A DNA stretch of 64,000 nt from Alteromonas aestuariivivens. GTDB lineage: Bacteria; Pseudomonadota; Gammaproteobacteria; Enterobacterales; Alteromonadaceae. Under the pieces are notes generated by a model. The model did not search any database. It was not told the origin of the DNA and was given only the letters and a program-made list of their open reading frames with translations. Made by a program: the position numbers and the translations under genes. Position 1 is the first letter of the stretch. Each line of letters begins with the position of its first letter. The stretch spans positions 58,133-122,132 of the forward strand of contig NZ_QRHA01000010.1 in the NCBI RefSeq assembly GCF_003367475.1. The letters run 5' to 3'. Positions 26,660 to 35,919 of this stretch are shown piece by piece.

Positions 26660-27457
26660 TTACTGTGCCGGAACTGCCGGGCCCGGGGTGCCTGCGCCGG
26701 ATTTGCTCACCACCTTGGTAGCAATTTCACGGATTTCATTTTCCATTCCGGTAATGCGCCCGGATAAACTGCTGTTGCGCTGCTCAAGTACTGACAGTTT
26801 ATCGGTGAGATTCTTGATGCTTTGCGCTTGTGACTGTTTGTCGTTGCCAGCCTGTTCAAGCTGGACATTCAGCGCCAGTATTTCATCGGCCAGTGAGGCG
26901 AGTTGGTTGTTCAGTGACACCAACTGGGATTTCTGGCTGCTGACATTCTCGGACACCGAGTCTACTGATGATTTAAGCGAAGACTGAACCGAGTTGACCT
27001 TGTCGCCGAGGTCTGAAATTTCCTGCTGGTTACGACGCCACGCCGACGCCCACAGTTTGTCCATCTGATCCCAGAGTTCATTGGTTTTTTCGGTCAGTTC
27101 CGTGACTTTGACCTGCAAAGCGACGGTTGATTCTCCGATTTCCTCTCCCGTTGCTGAAAGTTTTCGCTCCAGTTGAGCGATGCGATTGTCAGCTGAGAGG
27201 GCTTCTGCTTTTTGTTGTTCCAGCAGGGTGTAAAGGTAATAACAACCAACACATCCAGCCAGGGCAATCACAGCCACCAGAGTGATCCACAGGCCGTTTC
27301 CGCCACTCTTTTGTGCCGAAACGGTGCCGGGAGATGTCATGCTGTCTGGGCTTTTTGGGGCAGGAGCCGCAGAGTGCTTTTTCTGTTGGTATGAACGACG
27401 ATCTTCCTCGTCGAGGCGAATGGTTGGAAATTCATCGTTTCTGGAATCGTTTGCCAT
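26660..27457 (-). CDS. Single-pass membrane protein with long coiled coil
   Basis: Encodes 265 residues. A hydrophilic N-terminal cytoplasmic part (about 1-53, with FPTIRLDEEDRRSYQQKK) is followed by one transmembrane segment (LWITLVAVIALAGCVGCYYLYTL, about 55-77) and a long heptad-type coiled coil (about 80-250) rich in Gln, Ser and Leu, ending in a Pro/Gly/Ala tail. The layout resembles bitopic scaffold or envelope proteins, but I recognise no named family. It is not overlapped by its neighbours; 95 bases separate it from the thioredoxin-like gene upstream. Confidence 0.75.
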   Translation of the reverse strand: MANDSRNDEFPTIRLDEEDRRSYQQKKHSAAPAPKSPDSMTSPGTVSAQKSGGNGLWITLVAVIALAGCVGCYYLYTLLEQQKAEALSADNRIAQLERKLSATGEEIGESTVALQVKVTELTEKTNELWDQMDKLWASAWRRNQQEISDLGDKVNSVQSSLKSSVDSVSENVSSQKSQLVSLNNQLASLADEILALNVQLEQAGNDKQSQAQSIKNLTDKLSVLEQRNSSLSGRITGMENEIREIATKVVSKSGAGTPGPAVPAQ

Positions 27458-27552
27458 AATCTCTCTAAAACATTCTCTGGATAGGCGAAATGCATCAATA
27501 CTGCAGGATGTTAGCGTTATTTTATCGCTAATGCCATCCGTCCATAACGCCT

Positions 27553-28284
27553 TTATTCAAATGACAAATTTGGGTACTCAGGCAAGACAAGGTTACTGGA
27601 CTCGTTTTGCTGGTACATTTCAACCAAATCACTTTGTAACCGGTTGCGGAATTGGCGAACCTCTTTCCACAAATCATCACTGTTGACGGTCTTGTCGGTG
27701 CTTTCCCGTTGCATTAGTGGGCCCAGAAGGCTGTAGCCATGGTAAAGCCGCTGGGCCTGGGCATATTCAAAATCCACCAGTTTTTGCGGTGGCCGTAGCT
27801 GTGCCGGTTCGCTGGTATGCATGAAATCACTCAGATAATTTTTAAGGCTATCGGCGGATTCATTGTGCGCACTTTGCCAGCGTTGTAATGTGGAAAAATT
27901 GACTACCTTGCGGGAATCCGCATCAATGACCATCATTGTCGGGGTACCGAAGTAAGCAGGGTGGCCGAACTGAGTCAGCACACCAGAAAGGTTTCTCAGC
28001 CAGCCTGCATCTAGAATCGCCAGCGAATAATGCTCATCAACGAGTTGTTTTACCGTCTCGCTCTGCAATTGTCCCGCCAGGGCACGTGAGTCATGGCACC
28101 AGTCCGCACCTATGATAAGCAGCAACGGCTTGTCTGACGCTTCAGCGTTTTGCAGGGCACTTGCTACTGCTTTTTGCGGGTCCAGGGTAAAAAGAGAATA
28201 AAACTCCTCAGTTTCCTTTGCCTGCACCTTTCCAAAGGTCAACGTGGTCACTATCCAGAAACACGTCCAAATGTGTCTAATCAT
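27553..28284 (-). CDS. Exported thioredoxin-like protein
   Basis: Encodes 243 residues with signal peptide MIRHIWTCFWIVTTLTFGKVQA. A thioredoxin-fold core follows with LLLIIGADWCHDSRALA in the position of the redox motif (about residues 58-66) and the cis-Pro loop GTPTMMVIDADS. The motif is WCHDS: the second Cys of CxxC is replaced by Ser, so it is unlikely to be a standard disulfide oxidoreductase. A C-terminal 90-residue helical extension is of unknown role. It begins two bases after the stop of the nitrilase fusion gene, so the two are very likely cotranscribed. Confidence 0.8.
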   Translation of the reverse strand: MIRHIWTCFWIVTTLTFGKVQAKETEEFYSLFTLDPQKAVASALQNAEASDKPLLLIIGADWCHDSRALAGQLQSETVKQLVDEHYSLAILDAGWLRNLSGVLTQFGHPAYFGTPTMMVIDADSRKVVNFSTLQRWQSAHNESADSLKNYLSDFMHTSEPAQLRPPQKLVDFEYAQAQRLYHGYSLLGPLMQRESTDKTVNSDDLWKEVRQFRNRLQSDLVEMYQQNESSNLVLPEYPNLSFE

Positions 28285-28286
28285 GT

Positions 28287-29840
28287 TTACTCACTGCCTA
28301 TCCATTCCACGCGGTACAAATCTCTGCGTCTGTCGAGATAGTTACGTACCGACCCTTCGTTTTGTAATTTGGTCAACTTATCCAAATCCAAATCAACAAT
28401 CAACGTCATTTCCGTATTGGGGGTGGTTTCCGATACGATGGCGTCGTGCGGGAAGGCAAAATCTGACGGGGAAAACACCGCGGTCTGGCCGTATTGAATA
28501 TCCACGTTGTCTACCTTGGGCAAATTGCCTACGCTGCCGGCAATGACGACGTAACATTCGTTTTCTATGGCTCTGGCCTGAGCACAGCGTCTGACCCGCA
28601 GATATCCGTTTTTGGTGTCTGTCCAGAACGGAACAAACAGGATTTGCATTTCCTGTTCAGATTGCAGGCGCGCCAGTTCCGGGAATTCTACGTCGTAGCA
28701 GATCAGTACACCAATTTTACCGAAGTCGGTATCAAACACCCGCAGGCTGTTACCGCCTTTCATTATCCAGTCTTTCTTTTCGTGTGGGGTAGGGTGAAGC
28801 TTGTACTGGCTTTCAATGGTGCCATCCCGCTTGCAGATGTAGCAGACGTTATACAGTTCTTCGTCTTCCACCACCGGCATTGAGCCTGCAATAATGGTGA
28901 TGTTGTAGGAAACTGCCAGGTGCGACATGGCGGTCAGGATTTCGTCAGTATAGGTAGCCAGGTGCCAGATGGCGTCAATCGAGCTGTCAGATGGCGACAG
29001 GCCCATCAGTGGCGCGTTGAAGAATTCCGGGAACAATGCCACATCACATTTGTAGTCCGAAAGTGCATCCACAAAATACTCCGCCTGCTGCAGCAATTCT
29101 TCCACATTATTGAAGTAGCGCATCTGCCACTGAACACACCCGATCCGGGCACTGGATTTTTTGCCACCAAACAGGGAAGGCTTGTTGGGTTCAAAATAAA
29201 TGTTGTGCCATTGCAGCAGCGTTGCGTAGCCTTTGGACGCTTCGTCTTCAGGCAGATACGCCTGCAATACCTGCTTGACTTCAAAACCGTTGGAAAGCTG
29301 GAAGGTCAGAATGGGGTCGTAAATGTCTTTTGACTTGACCAGTTCGATGTATTCGTATGGGCTCATTTCCGCCGCGTAATTAACGTAGTTCGGAATGCGC
29401 CCACCCGCCATGATTGATTTCAGATTGAGGTTGCGACACAGTTCCTTGCGGGCCTCGTATAGGCGCCTTCCCAATCTGAGGCCGCGGTACTGGGGGGAGG
29501 CAATGACTTCCACACCGTAAAGAACATCACCGTTTGGATCGTGGGTGGAAAGGTAAGCGTCGCCGGTGATTTCATCGTAACTGTGCTTGTCGCCAAATTG
29601 CTCATAATCAACAATAACCGAAATGGCAAAGGCCACGACCTTGCCTTTGTCTTCGATGCAAATCTGGCCTTCTGGAAATGTGGTGACCTGAGCCTTGAAG
29701 TTTTTGTACGGCCAGGCGCCACCCACACTGGCGTAGACTTCGTCCATCAGTTCCTTGACTTCGTTGTAATCATCGAGCCGCAGATTTCTGAGCTCCAGAT
29801 GATGTTCGGTTTCTTCAACGACGGTTTGTTCCTGACTCAT
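28287..29840 (-). CDS. GNAT acetyltransferase-carbon-nitrogen hydrolase fusion protein
   Basis: Encodes 517 residues with two domains. Residues about 15-215 form a GNAT-type acetyltransferase domain (VIVDYEQ, VEVIASPQYRGLRLGRRLYEARKELC with the acetyl-CoA loop). Residues about 230-510 form a nitrilase-superfamily domain with the catalytic triad visible as Glu in VALFPEFF, Lys in YKLHPTPHEKKDW and Cys in GVLICYDVEFPEL. This architecture is a known, widespread but poorly characterised group. The hydrolase would act on a C-N bond of an amide; the substrate is unknown. The thioredoxin-like gene follows after two bases. Confidence 0.9.
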   Translation of the reverse strand: MSQEQTVVEETEHHLELRNLRLDDYNEVKELMDEVYASVGGAWPYKNFKAQVTTFPEGQICIEDKGKVVAFAISVIVDYEQFGDKHSYDEITGDAYLSTHDPNGDVLYGVEVIASPQYRGLRLGRRLYEARKELCRNLNLKSIMAGGRIPNYVNYAAEMSPYEYIELVKSKDIYDPILTFQLSNGFEVKQVLQAYLPEDEASKGYATLLQWHNIYFEPNKPSLFGGKKSSARIGCVQWQMRYFNNVEELLQQAEYFVDALSDYKCDVALFPEFFNAPLMGLSPSDSSIDAIWHLATYTDEILTAMSHLAVSYNITIIAGSMPVVEDEELYNVCYICKRDGTIESQYKLHPTPHEKKDWIMKGGNSLRVFDTDFGKIGVLICYDVEFPELARLQSEQEMQILFVPFWTDTKNGYLRVRRCAQARAIENECYVVIAGSVGNLPKVDNVDIQYGQTAVFSPSDFAFPHDAIVSETTPNTEMTLIVDLDLDKLTKLQNEGSVRNYLDRRRDLYRVEWIGSE

Positions 29841-30031
29841 ACATTAACCACCTGAATAGTTTTCGTGACTGTTTTTGTTTGGCCTTTTCGGCATTTGGGA
29901 TATGGCTGGAGCCATTATGATTATGCCTGAATCCTTCAGCCGTTTCAGCGATAAAAATGTGCGTAAAAAAAGCTTGTCTATGGCTCCGGTTTGAGAGTAT
30001 AAACCGCCCCCCAAGGGTTAGGTTTTAATCA

Positions 30032-30703
30032 ATGAATGCGGCTCAACTTTTTCAGTTAGATAACAACACCACTGATAACTCCACGCTTTTTGCCCGGATT
30101 GCCGACGATCTTTACGCAAAGGGCTACAGTATTCAACCCGAAGGATTGCCCGCGGCTCTGTGCGAAGCCCTGTATCAATGCAACCAGGAATTGGGTAATG
30201 GCGACTTTGTGAATGCCGGAGTGGGGCGTCAAACTGATCATCATCGTAACCAGTTTATACGTAACGATGAAATATGCTGGATCGATGGCACTTCCGAAGC
30301 GGGCCGGGCCTGGTTAAATTGGGCGGAAGAACTCAAAGTTTTTTTAAACCGAAACCTGTTTATGGGGCTGTTTTCGTTTGAGAGTCACTTTGCCCATTAT
30401 GCCCCGGGCAGTTTTTATAAACGTCATTATGATGCTTTTCGAGGAGAGTCAAACCGGGTGTTGTCTCTGGTCACGTATCTGAATCCGGACTGGCAACGGG
30501 AGGATGGTGGTGAACTGGTGCTGTACCGAAGCGATGATGACCATGAAGGTATCAAGCTGTTACCCCGTTTGGGCACTCTGGTATTGTTCCTCAGCGAAGA
30601 ATTTCCCCATGAAGTACTGCCAGCGAACAAGGATCGGTTTTCCGTTGCGAGCTGGTATCGCATCAATACTACCCATGGGAATCAAATCGATCCGCCGCGC
30701 TGA
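30032..30703 (+). CDS. 2-oxoglutarate/Fe(II)-dependent oxygenase
   Basis: Encodes 223 residues of the prolyl-4-hydroxylase-like (PKHD) type. The iron ligands appear as HYDAF (His, Asp) and HEVLPANKDRFSVASWYR (His, followed by the Arg that binds 2-oxoglutarate). SFESHFAHYAPGSFYKRH precedes, as in SM-20/PKHD-type enzymes. It probably hydroxylates a protein or small-molecule substrate in the cytoplasm; the target is unknown. It is a single gene between divergent and convergent neighbours. Confidence 0.88.
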   Translation: MNAAQLFQLDNNTTDNSTLFARIADDLYAKGYSIQPEGLPAALCEALYQCNQELGNGDFVNAGVGRQTDHHRNQFIRNDEICWIDGTSEAGRAWLNWAEELKVFLNRNLFMGLFSFESHFAHYAPGSFYKRHYDAFRGESNRVLSLVTYLNPDWQREDGGELVLYRSDDDHEGIKLLPRLGTLVLFLSEEFPHEVLPANKDRFSVASWYRINTTHGNQIDPPR

Positions 30704-30717
30704 GCACTCTACTTCAG

Positions 30718-30957
30718 TTACTCTTTTGAAAAGCGCCGGTAAGCTTGAATGTAGGGAATGAGTGGCTGAGAAAACAGCGCGGTTCCCCAAAGCAGATGAC
30801 CCAGCCACCAGTCGACCAAAGTGGTTTTTAATGTGTTTTTCGGTTTTCCCTAACCAACTACATCGAAATAGAGCCAACATATCATGTAGATGGCTACACC
30901 TCCGAAAATGAAATTGACGAGTACATCGGCACTGGCGTGGGACAGGTCTTTGGTCGT
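30718..30957 (-). pseudogene. Remnant of a membrane-protein gene with an in-frame amber stop
   Basis: On the minus strand 79 codons read as coherent membrane-protein-like sequence (DVLVNFIFGGVAIYMICWL, then after a TAG at 30850-30852 WWLGHLLWGTALFSQPLIPY and a TAA at 30718-30720). The single TAG is the only break. The 5' end is lost: a stop precedes directly and no start is credible. It resembles hydrophobic VanZ-like proteins only loosely. The repeated 19-base motif at 30994-31012 sits just upstream, which suggests insertion damage. Confidence 0.45.
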
Positions 30958-30978
30958 TTAGGGGCATCACACTCTCAT

Positions 30979-31012
30979 CTAGCAAAATGCAAAAAAGATC
31001 AACAGGCCCTAG
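30979..31012. repeat. Second copy of the AAAGATCAACAGGCCCTAG motif, flanked by CTAG
   Basis: The 19-base motif at 30994-31012 is identical to 9247-9265. Here CTAG also occurs at 30979-30982, so a 26-base insert is bracketed by CTAG on both sides, the size and sequence of a YTAR target duplication made by some IS5-group elements. It supplies the TAG stop of napC. Interpretation as a transposon scar is inference. Confidence 0.45.
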
Positions 31013-31599
31013 TTCCAGCCTTCCACGCCAGCCATATCCGGCAGGTTGTGGGCAATGCCTTTATGACAGTCGATACAGGTTCGCTCGCCACTGGCGACAA
31101 ACGTAGAGTGAAATCTGGCTGCCCGTTTTCCCTGGACAGTGAAATCCATGTAGGCAAAATCATGGCAATTGCGGCACTCAAGCGAATCGTTGGCTTTGAG
31201 TCTCGCCCACTCGTGCTGTGCCAGTTCAAGACGCTTTTCGAGAAATTTTTCACGGGTGTTTATGCTACCAAATATCTTGCCATACACTTCCTTGCTGGCC
31301 TGCATTTTTCGGGCAATTTTATCCGTCCATTTATGGGGGACGTGGCAGTCCGGGCAGGTGGCCCGCACACCCGAACGATTGGTGTAATGGATGGTGGATT
31401 TCAGTTCTTCATAGACGTTGTTTTCCATTTCATGGCAGCTAATGCAGAACTCTTCCGTATTGGTGACTTCCAGTGCCGTATTAAATCCACCCCAAAAAAT
31501 GACCCCTGCAATAAAGCCGCCAAGCGTCAGAAATCCGAGGCTGTAATGGGTGCTGGGTTTACGGATCGCACGCCAAATTCTGGCCAGATAGTCTTTCAT
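31009..31599 (-). CDS. napC: Tetrahaem quinol dehydrogenase NapC
   Basis: Membrane-anchored tetrahaem cytochrome c (196 residues) that passes electrons from menaquinol or ubiquinol to NapAB. One N-terminal transmembrane segment ([18 protein letters not shown]) precedes four CxxCH haem sites: CISCH, CPDCH, CRNCH and CIDCH. Length is typical for NapC/NirT. It is the last gene of the nap operon. Its final codons run into the repeated motif that supplies the TAG, but the end (GVEGWN) looks nearly complete for the family. Confidence 0.94.
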   Translation of the reverse strand: MKDYLARIWRAIRKPSTHYSLGFLTLGGFIAGVIFWGGFNTALEVTNTEEFCISCHEMENNVYEELKSTIHYTNRSGVRATCPDCHVPHKWTDKIARKMQASKEVYGKIFGSINTREKFLEKRLELAQHEWARLKANDSLECRNCHDFAYMDFTVQGKRAARFHSTFVASGERTCIDCHKGIAHNLPDMAGVEGWN

Positions 31600-31607
31600 T
31601 GCGCTAC

Positions 31608-32066
31608 CTACTCATTCTCATTCTTGGAGACTGCCATTAATTCCTTAACGTCCACGAAGGAATTGCCAACCAGAGGGGCGGCGTCGGTTTGGGATACGTG
31701 GCACTGGGTACAGAAATATCGCCGCGGCGATACCGCAGCGAGAAAGTTGCCGTCTCTGTCCATATAATGGGTGACACTGACCATGGTTGCCTGGGTGTTG
31801 GTGACCTTCCTTCGGCTATGGCATGCCAAGCAGGTATTGACGTTTAAATCAATCTGATAGTCCCGTATATTATGCGGAATGATGGGGGGCTGCATGGGAT
31901 AATTTCGGCTGACTTTGAGGTCGTTGGTTATCTCATTAGCAATGGGTTCGGTGGTCACTTCCTGATCCAATGCCGCTTGCTTTCTCAGTGTCGCAACGTT
32001 CTGGGACAGCACGGTTGCACTAAATAACAGGATTGCGCAGGCGAGTATCCGGAGCATCATAATCAT
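31608..32066 (-). CDS. napB: Dihaem cytochrome subunit of periplasmic nitrate reductase NapB
   Basis: Periplasmic electron-transfer subunit (152 residues) with signal peptide ([17 protein letters not shown]) and two haem c sites, CLACH and CTQCH, plus the conserved [11 protein letters not shown] and CHSRR stretches. It accepts electrons from NapC and passes them to NapA. The start overlaps the napA stop by four bases; ATGs at 32060 and 32057 are also possible. Confidence 0.94.
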   Translation of the reverse strand: MIMMLRILACAILLFSATVLSQNVATLRKQAALDQEVTTEPIANEITNDLKVSRNYPMQPPIIPHNIRDYQIDLNVNTCLACHSRRKVTNTQATMVSVTHYMDRDGNFLAAVSPRRYFCTQCHVSQTDAAPLVGNSFVDVKELMAVSKNENE

Positions 32067-34564
32067 ACCTTTTCAATTTTAACCGCACATTTTTTGAAGT
32101 CCGTCTGCTTGGAGATGGGATCGGTTGCATCCAAAGTAACCTTGTTAATCAGTCGACTGGCGTCGAACCAGGGAACAAATACAACTCCAACAGGCATCCT
32201 GTTTCGCCCCCGTGTTTCGACCCGAGTCCGCATTGCACCGCGGCGTGACTGGATGGACACTTCATCTCCGCGGCGTAAACCACGGTTTTTCGCGTCGTCG
32301 GGGTGCATGTATACCAATGCATCAGGCATGGCTTTATACAGTTCGGGGACCCGTTGTGTCATTGAGCCTGAGTGCCAGTGCTCCAGCACTCGCCCCGTTA
32401 CCAGCCACATATCATAGGTCTCGTCCGGTGACTCGGCAGGCGGCTCGTAAGGCAGCGCGAATATCAGTGCACGGCCGTCGGGTTTGCCGTAAAAATCCCA
32501 TCCTTCCCCTGATTCGGACTTGGCATAGGGGTCGGAGCCTACTTTATAACGCCAGAGGGTTTCCTGACCATTTACCACCGGCCAGCGAAGCCCGCGGGCA
32601 CTGTGGTAATTTTCGTACGGGGCTAGGTCATGGCCGTGACCCCGTCCAAAGGTGGCGTATTCCTCGAATAACCCTTTCTGAATGTAAAAGCCGAAATGTT
32701 TGGCGTCATCATTGGGAAGGCTCTGGTTGATCTGATCCAGCCCAAACTGATTGACCTGACCATTTTCAAACAGCACCTGATAAAGTGTTTTACCGCGGTA
32801 CTGAGGCGCTTTTTGTAAAAGTTCGTCCGGCCACACTTCTTCCATGGTGAAACGTTTGGAGAATTCCATGATTTGCCAGCAGTCGGATTTGGCTTCTCCC
32901 GGTGGTGTAACCTGCTGATACCAGGTTTGGGTCCGCCGTTCTGCGTTACCGTACGCTCCTTCTTTCTCCACCCACATTGCGGCAGGCAGGATCAGATCGG
33001 CTGCCTGTGCCGTCACTGTAGGGTAGGCATCACTGACAACGATGAAATTTTTGGGGTTGCGGTATCCGGGTAACCCCTCCTGGTTCATATTCGCTGCGGC
33101 CTGCATATTATTGTTGCACTGAACCCAATAGGCGTTGAGCACACCGTCTTTCAGCATGCGGTTTTGCATAACGGCATGAAACCCCGGCTTGGCTTCGATG
33201 GTGCCTTCCGGCAGTTTCCATATTTCCTCGGCAATCTGGCGGTGTTTGGGGTTGGCTACCACCATATCGGCGGGTAATCTGTGTGAAAAGGTGCCGACTT
33301 CACGGGCTGTACCACAGGCTGAAGGCTGGCCGGTCAACGAAAAAGGACTGTTGCCGGGCTCGGCAATTTTTCCGGTCAGAAGGTGAATGTTGTAGACCAT
33401 GTTGTTGCACCACACCCCCCGGGTGTGTTGATTAAAGCCCATAGTCCACAGCGACATCACTTTGGTATTTGGGTCGGCGTAGAGCTCAGCCAGCTGAATC
33501 AGCCGTTCCTGCGGAACGCCGGATAATTCCGAAGCGTATTCAACCGTATAGGTGCTGACAAACCTGGCAAACTCAGCAAAATCGATATCTTCAAAACCAC
33601 CGGCATCAGCATTGTTTTTGGCGGCCTGCTCCAGAGGATCATCATCCCTTAAGCCATAACCAATGTCAGTGTTGCCCCGAACAAAGCGGGTGTGCTTGCT
33701 GACAAAGTCCTGATTGACCTTGTCGTTCTGAATGATGTAATTGGCAATAAAGTTAAGAATTGCCAGGTCGGTATGTGGAGTAAATACAATCGGTATGTCG
33801 GCCAGATCGAAGGACCGGTGCTCAAAGGTCGAAAGCACCGCTACCTTCACGTGGCTGGCACTCAGCCGCCGGTCGGTGATGCGGGTCCAGAGAATGGGGT
33901 GCATCTCTGCCATGTTTGAACCCCAAAGCACAAAGGCATCGGCAGCTTCCATGTCGTCGTAACACCCCATTGGCTCGTCGATGCCAAAAGTGCGCATAAA
34001 ACCCGCAACTGCGGATGCCATGCAATGACGGGCGTTGGGGTCAATGTTATTGGAACGAAAGCCGGCTTTCATCAGCTTAACCGCAGCGTAGCCCTCCATA
34101 ACTGTCCATTGGCCGGAGCCGAACATGCCCACTGAGGTAGGGCCTTTGTTTTTGAGTGCCTGTTTGAATTTGTCGGCCATGACATCAAAGGCAGTGTCCC
34201 AGCTTACTGGCGTAAATTCCCCGTTTTTATCGAACTGGCCGTTGGACATTCTGAGCAATGGCTGGGTGAGGCGATCTTCGCCGTACATAATTTTGGAAAG
34301 AAAGTAACCCTTTACACAGTTCAGCCCCCGGTTCACCGGGGATTTGAAGTCGCCGTGAGTGGCAACCACCATATTGTCGCGGGTAGCAACATTGATACTG
34401 CAGCCGGTGCCGCAAAACCGGCAGGGTGCTTTATTCCAGTTTAACTGTGTATCGGCGCTGTCTGTGTAGAGGTTGGTCGCCTGCCCTGGCAGGCTCATTC
34501 CGGCGGCAGATGCAGCGGCGGTAACTGCGCTGGCTTTCATAAATTGACGTCTGTCTAAACTCAT
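32063..34564 (-). CDS. napA: Periplasmic nitrate reductase catalytic subunit NapA
   Basis: Molybdenum-bis-MGD enzyme (833 residues) that reduces nitrate to nitrite in the periplasm. A twin-arginine signal (DRRQFMKAS) starts the protein, followed by a [4Fe-4S] site CRFCGTGC with the fourth Cys in [27 protein letters not shown] contains the Cys that coordinates molybdenum in Nap enzymes. Length matches NapA (about 830). It depends on the molybdopterin and molybdate genes at the left of the window. Confidence 0.97.
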   Translation of the reverse strand: MSLDRRQFMKASAVTAAASAAGMSLPGQATNLYTDSADTQLNWNKAPCRFCGTGCSINVATRDNMVVATHGDFKSPVNRGLNCVKGYFLSKIMYGEDRLTQPLLRMSNGQFDKNGEFTPVSWDTAFDVMADKFKQALKNKGPTSVGMFGSGQWTVMEGYAAVKLMKAGFRSNNIDPNARHCMASAVAGFMRTFGIDEPMGCYDDMEAADAFVLWGSNMAEMHPILWTRITDRRLSASHVKVAVLSTFEHRSFDLADIPIVFTPHTDLAILNFIANYIIQNDKVNQDFVSKHTRFVRGNTDIGYGLRDDDPLEQAAKNNADAGGFEDIDFAEFARFVSTYTVEYASELSGVPQERLIQLAELYADPNTKVMSLWTMGFNQHTRGVWCNNMVYNIHLLTGKIAEPGNSPFSLTGQPSACGTAREVGTFSHRLPADMVVANPKHRQIAEEIWKLPEGTIEAKPGFHAVMQNRMLKDGVLNAYWVQCNNNMQAAANMNQEGLPGYRNPKNFIVVSDAYPTVTAQAADLILPAAMWVEKEGAYGNAERRTQTWYQQVTPPGEAKSDCWQIMEFSKRFTMEEVWPDELLQKAPQYRGKTLYQVLFENGQVNQFGLDQINQSLPNDDAKHFGFYIQKGLFEEYATFGRGHGHDLAPYENYHSARGLRWPVVNGQETLWRYKVGSDPYAKSESGEGWDFYGKPDGRALIFALPYEPPAESPDETYDMWLVTGRVLEHWHSGSMTQRVPELYKAMPDALVYMHPDDAKNRGLRRGDEVSIQSRRGAMRTRVETRGRNRMPVGVVFVPWFDASRLINKVTLDATDPISKQTDFKKCAVKIEKV

Positions 34565-34827
34565 GGCAAAGGACTCGGGCTAGAGGAATCGGGGGCGTAT
34601 TCGTGGTAGACAGCGGCAACATCCACCACACCGGTTACAATGCGCATCTGTTCTGAGATGTGCGCAATGGTTTGTTGGCTGGTGCCTTCAGCGGTGACAA
34701 TGATTTTGCCAGAGATGTCCGTGGCATGAACTTCTGCGCCCGGGATCACGCCAAGCTCGCGGGTGGCTGTGTAAAGCTGCTCGGGACGGCATCGGACTAT
34801 CAGGCTGGCAACATGGTATTCACTCAT
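34561..34827 (-). CDS. napD: NapA maturation chaperone NapD
   Basis: Small cytoplasmic chaperone (88 residues) that binds the twin-arginine signal of NapA and delays export until the cofactor is in place. [31 protein letters not shown] and [14 protein letters not shown] are typical of NapD. It overlaps napA by four bases and napF by eight. Confidence 0.94.
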   Translation of the reverse strand: MSEYHVASLIVRCRPEQLYTATRELGVIPGAEVHATDISGKIIVTAEGTSQQTIAHISEQMRIVTGVVDVAAVYHEYAPDSSSPSPLP

Positions 34828-35320
34828 AGACAGCCTCCCCGGTTGTTAGTGAAATGGCATCGGCCGGGCAATCTGAAATACAGGCACCACAACCTGTACA
34901 GGTGCTGGTGTCTACCTCAGGACGCGGAACCCCGCTAGTTAGCGGAAATCGAATTGCATTGGGTTCGCAGGCGTCACGGCACGATTGACACACAATGCGC
35001 TGTTCAGCCAGGCAGGCTTGGCTTATTTCCAGGTTGAGCGACCACGGCGATTCGGATCGCTCGTTGAACAGTCCCTCAGGGCAGTGGGAGGCACACTCGT
35101 AACAGAAGGTGCATTCGCCAATGCTGAAATTCACGCCCGGAAAGCCGCCATCACCGCGAACAATGATATTCTGTGGGCAATGTTCTGCGCACGCCTGGCA
35201 TTGGGTACATTGGTCGGTAAAGGTTTCTGGGGCCCTGAGCCAAGGCAGACGCGGCGCAGTGTTCACGTTGCGTGTGCGGCCCAGGGTTAAAAATGAACGA
35301 CGTTGAAAATTGGTTGCCAT
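34820..35320 (-). CDS. napF: Ferredoxin-type protein NapF
   Basis: Encodes 166 residues with four clusters of cysteines for [4Fe-4S] centres: CTQCQACAEHCP, CTFCYECASHCP, CQSCRDACEP and CTGCGACISDCP. An RRSFL motif sits near the N-terminus, but NapF acts in the cytoplasm, where it is thought to help assemble the NapA iron-sulfur cluster. It follows napE after 11 bases. Confidence 0.93.
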   Translation of the reverse strand: MATNFQRRSFLTLGRTRNVNTAPRLPWLRAPETFTDQCTQCQACAEHCPQNIIVRGDGGFPGVNFSIGECTFCYECASHCPEGLFNERSESPWSLNLEISQACLAEQRIVCQSCRDACEPNAIRFPLTSGVPRPEVDTSTCTGCGACISDCPADAISLTTGEAVYE

Positions 35321-35331
35321 CGGATGTGTGT

Positions 35332-35484
35332 CTACCCTGCGGTGTAAACCGGCGGGCCAAATATCATCTGGCTAATCCAGATAACAAAACCGAGTCCACC
35401 CACCAGCATTACCGCCAAAAGTGGAAACAAAATAACGGTGATAAACACAAAAGCGTGACGTTCGTACCGTAACTCATCGGACAT
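35332..35484 (-). CDS. napE: Periplasmic nitrate reductase accessory protein NapE
   Basis: Only 50 residues, easily missed. The protein starts MSDELRYERHAFVFITVILF and has one transmembrane helix with the PLLAVMLVGGLGFVIWISQM pattern of NapE. GGAG lies nine bases before the ATG. It is first in the order napE-F-D-A-B-C, a layout known in Pseudomonas and Shewanella relatives. Its role is not known; it is not essential for catalysis in the species tested. Confidence 0.9.
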   Translation of the reverse strand: MSDELRYERHAFVFITVILFPLLAVMLVGGLGFVIWISQMIFGPPVYTAG

Positions 35485-35919
35485 GGTGTCGTCTCCAACC
35501 TAGAGGAAACTTAAATATAGAACACCGTAATCCTCCGGCAACGGCATCACCGCGCGATGATTGCAGTCCTAATCAGAATGTTCGGAGTTGTTTTATCCCT
35601 TTTGGATTTGGATTTTTGATAAGCGTTTGAAAACCTTGTACTCAGTAGTTTGGCCTAAAAACAGTGCATATATCTAAAACTAATAATATGAGATCTTGAA
35701 ATGCTAAAATTGTATATTAAATCGCCAAATAGAGCGCTTTGACATTGGCCTTATGGTTAGCGCCTTTGAGTAAGTTTTGGTAGCATGGGAGCCGCAGTCG
35801 TTGCTTTTTCAAGTGGCAGAACAAGTGAACGAATTGCATGCCGCTTAGAGGGTTGTCAGCCGGAATTTGCATTCGTGCCAGGGAATGGTCACCAGTGTTA
35901 CGCTAACAAAGGACAAAGA
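35485..35919. other. Intergenic region between nap and the REC-GGDEF gene
   Basis: About 435 bases that must carry the nap promoter (minus) and the promoter of the gene at 35920. I looked for FNR and NarL/NarP sites: a TTGAT half-site lies near 35615, but no complete box is convincing. An open frame continues upstream from 35920 to 35785 but lacks a ribosome-binding site. Confidence 0.4.

Noticed and set aside
35610..35630. Possible FNR box upstream of nap
   Set aside because: Only one half (TTGAT) is good; the second half does not match ATCAA at the right spacing.
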